In this document: positions 60,067 to 64,000 of the stretch, one piece after another
Layout of the letters: each line of letters begins with the position of its first letter
Position numbering within the stretch: position 1 is the first letter of the stretch
Assembly: GCA_018268375.1 (NCBI GenBank)
Contig: JAFDWS010000004.1
Coordinates: 62,001 to 126,000 of the forward strand
DNA: 64,000 nucleotides
Reading direction: 5' to 3'
DNA from: Armatimonadota bacterium
GTDB taxonomy: Bacteria; Armatimonadota; Fimbriimonadia; Fimbriimonadales; Fimbriimonadaceae
The notes under the pieces: generated by a model
What the model saw: only the letters and a program-made list of their open reading frames with translations
Told to the model about the DNA's origin: nothing
Database searches by the model: none
Translations under genes and position numbers: made by a program

Positions 60067-61248
60067 TCAATATCCGAACAGTTGGGCCGCGCGCTCCATG
60101 TCCTTGTCGCCCCGGCCGCTCATATTGACGAGGACGTGCGCGCCCGGCTCGATCAGACCATTCTTCCAAAGGGCAGCGAAGGCGTGGGCAGATTCAAACG
60201 CAGGGATCAGACCCTCGAGCCTTGCCAGTTCCTTGAAGGCCGTGAGGGCTTCATCGTCGGTCACCGCCATGTATTCGACCCGCCCCATGTCCTTTAGGTG
60301 CGAGTGCTCAGCTCCAACCCCGGGGTAGTCCAATCCAGCCGACACGGAGTGGGTCGCCAAGACCTGGCCTTCCTCGTCTTGCAACATGTAGCTGAACGAT
60401 CCGTGGAGGACGCCCGGCTCACCTGCGCTCAGCGGGGCAGCATGTTGTCCGCTCGGTATGCCGAGCCCGCCCGCTTCGACCCCAATGAGCCGCGTCGAAT
60501 CGCTGATGAACGCGTGAAAGAAGCCAATCGCGTTCGATCCTCCACCGACACAGGCGACGCCGACGTCAGGGAGCTTTCCGTGCCGGTTCACGTACTGTTG
60601 CCGGGCCTCACGCCCGATCACGGCTTGGAACTCGCGGACCATCGTGGGATATGGGTGGGGCCCCGCCGCCGTCCCGATCACATAATGGGTGTCGCGGACG
60701 TTGGTGACCCAATCTCGCATCGCTTCATTCAAAGCATCCTTGAGGGTCTTAGTGCCGCTTGAGACCGGGATCACCTTGGCACCAAGGAGCTTCATACGGA
60801 AGACGTTGAGCTCCTGCCTTGCGCAGTCCTCTTCGCCCATGTACACCTCGCACTTCATGCCGAACAGGGCGCAGACAGTTGCGGTCGCCACTCCGTGCTG
60901 CCCAGCGCCGGTCTCGGCGATGATGCGGTCCTTGCCCATGCTCCTTGCGAGGAGACACTGGCCCAGGGCGTTGTTGATCTTGTGTGCTCCGGTGTGACAG
61001 AGGTCTTCCCGTTTCACACTGACTTGCAAACCTGTCTCTTGGGACAGCCGGCGGCATTCGGTCAACGGGGTGGGCCGGCCGACGTAATGAGCGGACAGGT
61101 TCTCAAACTCCTCCCTGAAGACGGGATCCGACCAAGCGCGTCGAAACTCGGCGTCCAGTTCATCCAGAGCCGGAACGAGGGTCTCGGGCACATAGCGCCC
61201 GCCATAAGGGCCAAACCTACCGGGAGAAGTCGATGCCTCAGCCGCCAC
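60067..61248 (-). CDS. trpB: Tryptophan synthase beta chain
   Basis: 393 aa from a GTG at 61248. It begins [20 protein letters not shown], the TrpB start. The PLP lysine is in [18 protein letters not shown], and GIGVE-like, [20 protein letters not shown] and [11 protein letters not shown] (PLP phosphate loop) are all present. It makes tryptophan from indole and serine. The alpha subunit gene trpA is not adjacent; TrpB is usually followed by it. It is 5 nt downstream of the EI24-like gene on the same strand, which suggests cotranscription with pilus and membrane genes. Confidence 0.96.
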   Translation of the reverse strand: MAAEASTSPGRFGPYGGRYVPETLVPALDELDAEFRRAWSDPVFREEFENLSAHYVGRPTPLTECRRLSQETGLQVSVKREDLCHTGAHKINNALGQCLLARSMGKDRIIAETGAGQHGVATATVCALFGMKCEVYMGEEDCARQELNVFRMKLLGAKVIPVSSGTKTLKDALNEAMRDWVTNVRDTHYVIGTAAGPHPYPTMVREFQAVIGREARQQYVNRHGKLPDVGVACVGGGSNAIGFFHAFISDSTRLIGVEAGGLGIPSGQHAAPLSAGEPGVLHGSFSYMLQDEEGQVLATHSVSAGLDYPGVGAEHSHLKDMGRVEYMAVTDDEALTAFKELARLEGLIPAFESAHAFAALWKNGLIEPGAHVLVNMSGRGDKDMERAAQLFGY

Positions 61249-61253
61249 GGAGA

Positions 61254-61976
61254 CTATTCTACGGGCTCTGGCCTGGCCAAGTCGCCTTTCGCCCTGCCTT
61301 GCGCGACCATCAACGTTCCTCCACACACAAAGAAGGGCATAGCGAGGAGGTTGAGCACGGGAACGTACGACACAACTGCCGCCGCCAACCACATGCCGAC
61401 AAAGGAAGGGTCGCGAAGAACCAGGCCCGGCTGCTTCCAATAAGGGACTTGCCGCCGCATGCACGCTGGCGCCGTAGCGTCGAACACCAAGATCAAGCCA
61501 ATGATGAGGGCGCCGATCCAGGCAAGCCCGATAAAGCTCAGCACGAGGGCGGCGGTACCACCAACGAGGGCCACCATGATTCGAGCCGCCCCGTCAGCAG
61601 CGATGACTCCGACTCCGACCCGCTCTGCCGTCACCGTTCCGACAACTTTCTGCTCCACCTTTCTGCTGAGGACTTCCCAAGCGGGGATGGACAGTCCGCA
61701 CACGAGGACAAGGAAGACGGGAGCGGACAGCACGAGCCAAACGATGGCGAAGGCGACGCTGCCTGTAGCCCAGCCGACCCCGTTGGGAACCCATCGGGAC
61801 AGGGCCTCAGTGATCCTGGGGACAACCAGCCAAAACGACGCGACAGCGAGACCCACGTATCCGAGGAGTCCGAGACCAAGAGGCGCACCGGCGACCGGCC
61901 AAAGGCCGGGGCTCCGAAAGAGGAGGCTTGCACCGCGCAACAAGTGGCCCATGCTGCTCCAAGGACGGCTCAGCAT
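61254..61976 (-). CDS. EI24/CysZ-like integral membrane protein
   Basis: 240 aa from the ATG at 61976; an ATG at 61952 is also possible. It has about four to six hydrophobic segments ([80 protein letters not shown]). The N-terminal [19 protein letters not shown] and the late [11 protein letters not shown] resemble EI24-family proteins (CysZ and relatives), a bacterial and eukaryotic membrane family. CysZ carries sulfate, but no sulfate genes are nearby, so the substrate is unknown. It lies 5 nt before trpB. Confidence 0.72.
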   Translation of the reverse strand: MLSRPWSSMGHLLRGASLLFRSPGLWPVAGAPLGLGLLGYVGLAVASFWLVVPRITEALSRWVPNGVGWATGSVAFAIVWLVLSAPVFLVLVCGLSIPAWEVLSRKVEQKVVGTVTAERVGVGVIAADGAARIMVALVGGTAALVLSFIGLAWIGALIIGLILVFDATAPACMRRQVPYWKQPGLVLRDPSFVGMWLAAAVVSYVPVLNLLAMPFFVCGGTLMVAQGRAKGDLARPEPVE

Positions 61977-61996
61977 GGGCCCGGGTTGCGACGGAC

Positions 61997-62413
61997 TCAG
62001 CCCCGGATGCGATCGGGCACGGGAGCGACCTTGTCCATATAGGCCTTTGCACCGAGGCCGAGGATCATCATCGCTCCTAAGACCAGGAAGAGGACCGACC
62101 ACCAGGGCCGACCGTTCTTGCTCTCGGACATCGTGTTGGTGGCTGCCGCAAAGGAAGCCTGATCCTTGGCCATGTTGGCGTTTTGAAACGAGCCCTTGGA
62201 GTCGTCTGACCCGAGAGAGCCCTGCGGCCTGGTCGAGATCGGGTCGGGAGCGCTCGAGCCCACGACCGGCACAACTCCTTGGAGCTTGGCTTGTTGAGCA
62301 ACCTGGTCTTGGCCTTGCTCAGGGAAGAACTTAGCCCCGTTCGGCAGGTCTTTCTCAAGACCGAGTGACAGGGTCGCACAGGCAAGCGCACACAGGATCA
62401 GGAACTGTCTCAA
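61997..62413 (-). CDS. Small secreted or membrane protein (TTG start)
   Basis: 138 aa. The TTG start overlaps the previous stop (TTGA at 62410-62413). Signal peptide MRQFLILCALACATLSLG, a polar, glutamine- and serine-rich middle of about 75 residues, and a C-terminal hydrophobic helix (WWSVLFLVLGAMMILGLGAK) with short tail. The layout suggests a single-span membrane protein with a large external domain after signal cleavage. No family is recognised. It is translated with the PilX-like gene upstream, so it may belong to a pilus or surface assembly. The next gene begins 20 nt later. Confidence 0.68.
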   Translation of the reverse strand: MRQFLILCALACATLSLGLEKDLPNGAKFFPEQGQDQVAQQAKLQGVVPVVGSSAPDPISTRPQGSLGSDDSKGSFQNANMAKDQASFAAATNTMSESKNGRPWWSVLFLVLGAMMILGLGAKAYMDKVAPVPDRIRG

Positions 62414-64000
62414 TGGGCACCTCCCGTTCCGTTCTCATAGAAGCCCTTGTCCTGCCATGTGCTGCGCATCAGCGTGGGCTGTCGGGGCAATTGAAGGTCG
62501 ATGAGGGGCGGAGTGTCCGGCCCGCGTTCGCGGATGCGGTTGTCATAGTTCATCTTGATCGGAAGGCTCCAGGTCACGATGGATTCGTCCTTACTGATGA
62601 TGGTGCCGTTGAAGACCACGCCACCACCGCCCGTGCCGACGTTGCCGCCTCCAACGTAGTTGGTGTACATGATGCCGTCGATCTGATTGATTCCCTCGGC
62701 CAAAGAATGGATAGTGGAGTCCGGAACGACGCTCTGGTACTTGCGGCGTCCCGTTGAGTCCGTGTCCATGGCATTGAACGCAGGAATGTACGTCCCGTTG
62801 TCGTCGTAGCGGCCATGAGTGAATGGCGGCATCATGTAGTACAGCGGGTAAGGATTGGCAAACGTGGTCGGGTCGCCCATGATGATCGAACCGCGGGCAG
62901 CAAAAGCCACGATGTCCTTTTTCTCGTTCGCAACGTCTGCACCGTGGGGATCGACGCCGGCCCAAGAGGGAGGCTGGTCATAGCGCACGCTTCCGACAAC
63001 GTGGACGTTCCGGCCCGCATACAAAGTGCCCTGTCCCTTCACGTTGCCCTTGATGACAATGTCTTGGGTAACGGTAACGGGCCCGTACAACTTGATAGGA
63101 TGGGCATTGGTGCCGACGAGGACCGCGCTGCCGTTGATGACGCCTCCGGAGTCTGTGATGCGATCGTATTTGTTCGTGGTCGTGTTCCAGACCTCGACAT
63201 AGGGAGGCTGTCCAAAATTGGGATTCGCTGAGCCGTCACCGTAATTGGCCTTTTGGTACTGGCCCGGATCAGAGGCAAAGTTGTTGCTCAGCGTTTTGTA
63301 CTGATTGATGTCGTTGAGGTCCGGCATGACGACTTCCTTCGTCGGCCTCGTGTCCAAGAGTGTCTTAGAGCCAGCCGAACCGACTGAGGTTCGGTCCCAA
63401 GCGTAAACGCCTCGCGAATCGGCTTGCACGGCGCCAAACGAACTGGGCGGCACATAAGCGCCATTGACGACGCTACCGTCGACCCAGGCACCGTTGGACT
63501 CGAACACAGTGTCGCGCCACGTGTTGAACTCGGCCGATCCGGGAACACCGTGTTTGGTGCTGTTGTAAACCTGGCGCCAGCGCTGTCGGTCGCCATAGGC
63601 CGGGCTGTTGCTGTTGGCAAGATACGTGGCGTCCGTCCACTTGACGGGTGGCGTATTGATAAAGCCCGGAACCTTCGGGTCGAGCTTGTCGTTCGCCGCC
63701 GCGATGACTGTTCCGTTGACTGTCGGAGAGCCATTGAGGAAGTCGAAGTTCCCGTTCGCCCTCATGTCACCGTTCACCACCAGGTCGTTGACCCCGAACC
63801 CGTCCATCCAGCCATAGTTGTTGATGAAGTAGGTGTAGTCGAAGATCTGGCTACGGGAGAGCTCGAAGCGGGCCACGGTGTTCACCTCTTTGAACGGCTC
63901 CGCAGGATCGAGTTGCCCGTTGTTGTTGCGGTCAAGGTACCCGACACTCTTGATTTTCACGACCGCCAGGTAGTTGTTGACTTGGTTATAGCCAATGACG
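62410..64000 (-). CDS. PilX/DUF4900-like pilus-associated protein (N-terminus outside window)
   Basis: The reading frame is open to the right edge, so the start is missing; 530 residues are visible. The sequence has LDRNNNGQLDPAEP, a calcium-loop-like repeat, and many short beta-rich motifs (NGDMRANGNFDFLNG, VTVTQDIVIKGNVKGQGTLY, AGRNVHVVGSVRYD). The alternating V-I-K-G-N-V pattern is that of a right-handed beta-helix or bactofilin-like stack, as in DUF4900 and PilX-type minor pilin companions. I assign this only loosely. It heads a leftward block with four genes to asd. Confidence 0.6.
   Translation of the reverse strand, partial: VIGYNQVNNYLAVVKIKSVGYLDRNNNGQLDPAEPFKEVNTVARFELSRSQIFDYTYFINNYGWMDGFGVNDLVVNGDMRANGNFDFLNGSPTVNGTVIAAANDKLDPKVPGFINTPPVKWTDATYLANSNSPAYGDRQRWRQVYNSTKHGVPGSAEFNTWRDTVFESNGAWVDGSVVNGAYVPPSSFGAVQADSRGVYAWDRTSVGSAGSKTLLDTRPTKEVVMPDLNDINQYKTLSNNFASDPGQYQKANYGDGSANPNFGQPPYVEVWNTTTNKYDRITDSGGVINGSAVLVGTNAHPIKLYGPVTVTQDIVIKGNVKGQGTLYAGRNVHVVGSVRYDQPPSWAGVDPHGADVANEKKDIVAFAARGSIIMGDPTTFANPYPLYYMMPPFTHGRYDDNGTYIPAFNAMDTDSTGRRKYQSVVPDSTIHSLAEGINQIDGIMYTNYVGGGNVGTGGGGVVFNGTIISKDESIVTWSLPIKMNYDNRIRERGPDTPPLIDLQLPRQPTLMRSTWQDKGFYENGTGGAH

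Noticed and set aside
1..64000. Prophage, insertion sequence, integron, toxin-antitoxin or CRISPR-Cas content
   Set aside because: No transposase, integrase, capsid, Cas or toxin-antitoxin signatures were seen in any frame.

Overview
The window is a 64-kb piece of a GC-rich (about 60% by eye) bacterial chromosome made mostly of single-copy, housekeeping-type genes, with no phage, insertion sequence, rRNA or CRISPR array that I can see. The gene mix points, as an inference, to Armatimonadota (Fimbriimonadia-like) or a related lineage. It includes a DUF1800/DUF1501 pair, a PEP-CTERM protein, a DUF6786-like protein, many secreted beta-propeller or FG-GAP proteins ending in one shared C-terminal module, pilus-type proteins and an unusually long RpoC. 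No marker in the window fixes the taxonomy.

Layout. 1-5.9 kb: end of an amidohydrolase-like gene, a secreted protein, a saccharopine-dehydrogenase-type enzyme coupled to a secreted protein with a possible -1 frameshift, a Spy/LTxxQ-like protein, and a Gfo/Idh/MocA oxidoreductase plus esterase. 5.9-16.5 kb: secreted and carbohydrate-related proteins (DUF6786-like, esterase, PEP-CTERM, DinB, three proteins with the shared module, GH116 glycosidase). 16.5-22.8 kb: dnaB, GNAT, BaiN-like flavoprotein, GIN-domain protein, ABC-F ATPase. 22.8-34.1 kb: large BNR-repeat protein, small membrane protein, second DinB, aquaporin, gluQ, dicarboxylate symporter, gluzincin peptidase, aldo/keto reductase, glyA, HlyD-like adaptor. 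34.2-40.2 kb: rpoC (no rpoB beside it) and pdhA (no pdhB). 40.3-45.6 kb: secreted 752-aa protein, small membrane protein, guaA, degenerate zinc-hydrolase-like protein, queD-like gene. 45.7-47.7 kb: a lower-GC cluster of a thioredoxin-like protein, a pseudopilin, a 10-cysteine secreted mini-protein and a membrane-anchored protein. 47.7-55.6 kb: hpt, rho, HNH-like, parB, M1 peptidase, asnB. 55.6-64 kb: tRNA(CAU), four-TM protein, DUF1800, DUF1501, then a leftward block asd, trpB, EI24-like, small TM protein and a PilX-like protein cut by the window edge.

Transcription signals. At least thirteen genes have a -10-like hexamer (CATAAT, TACACT, TAAACT, TAGAAT and similar) ending only 5-8 nt before the ATG or GTG, with no ribosome binding site. 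This is the arrangement expected of leaderless mRNAs. Genes inside operons carry Shine-Dalgarno sequences or overlap the upstream stop (ATGA, GTGA, TTGA).

Most unusual points: the leaderless-promoter pattern; the C_CCT_TTC_TGA slippery stop opening a 31-residue lysine-rich tail; the four-fold recurring C-terminal module; a 107-residue insertion in the RpoC trigger loop; and the thioredoxin/pseudopilin/cysteine-rich cluster, the best candidate here for an undescribed system.
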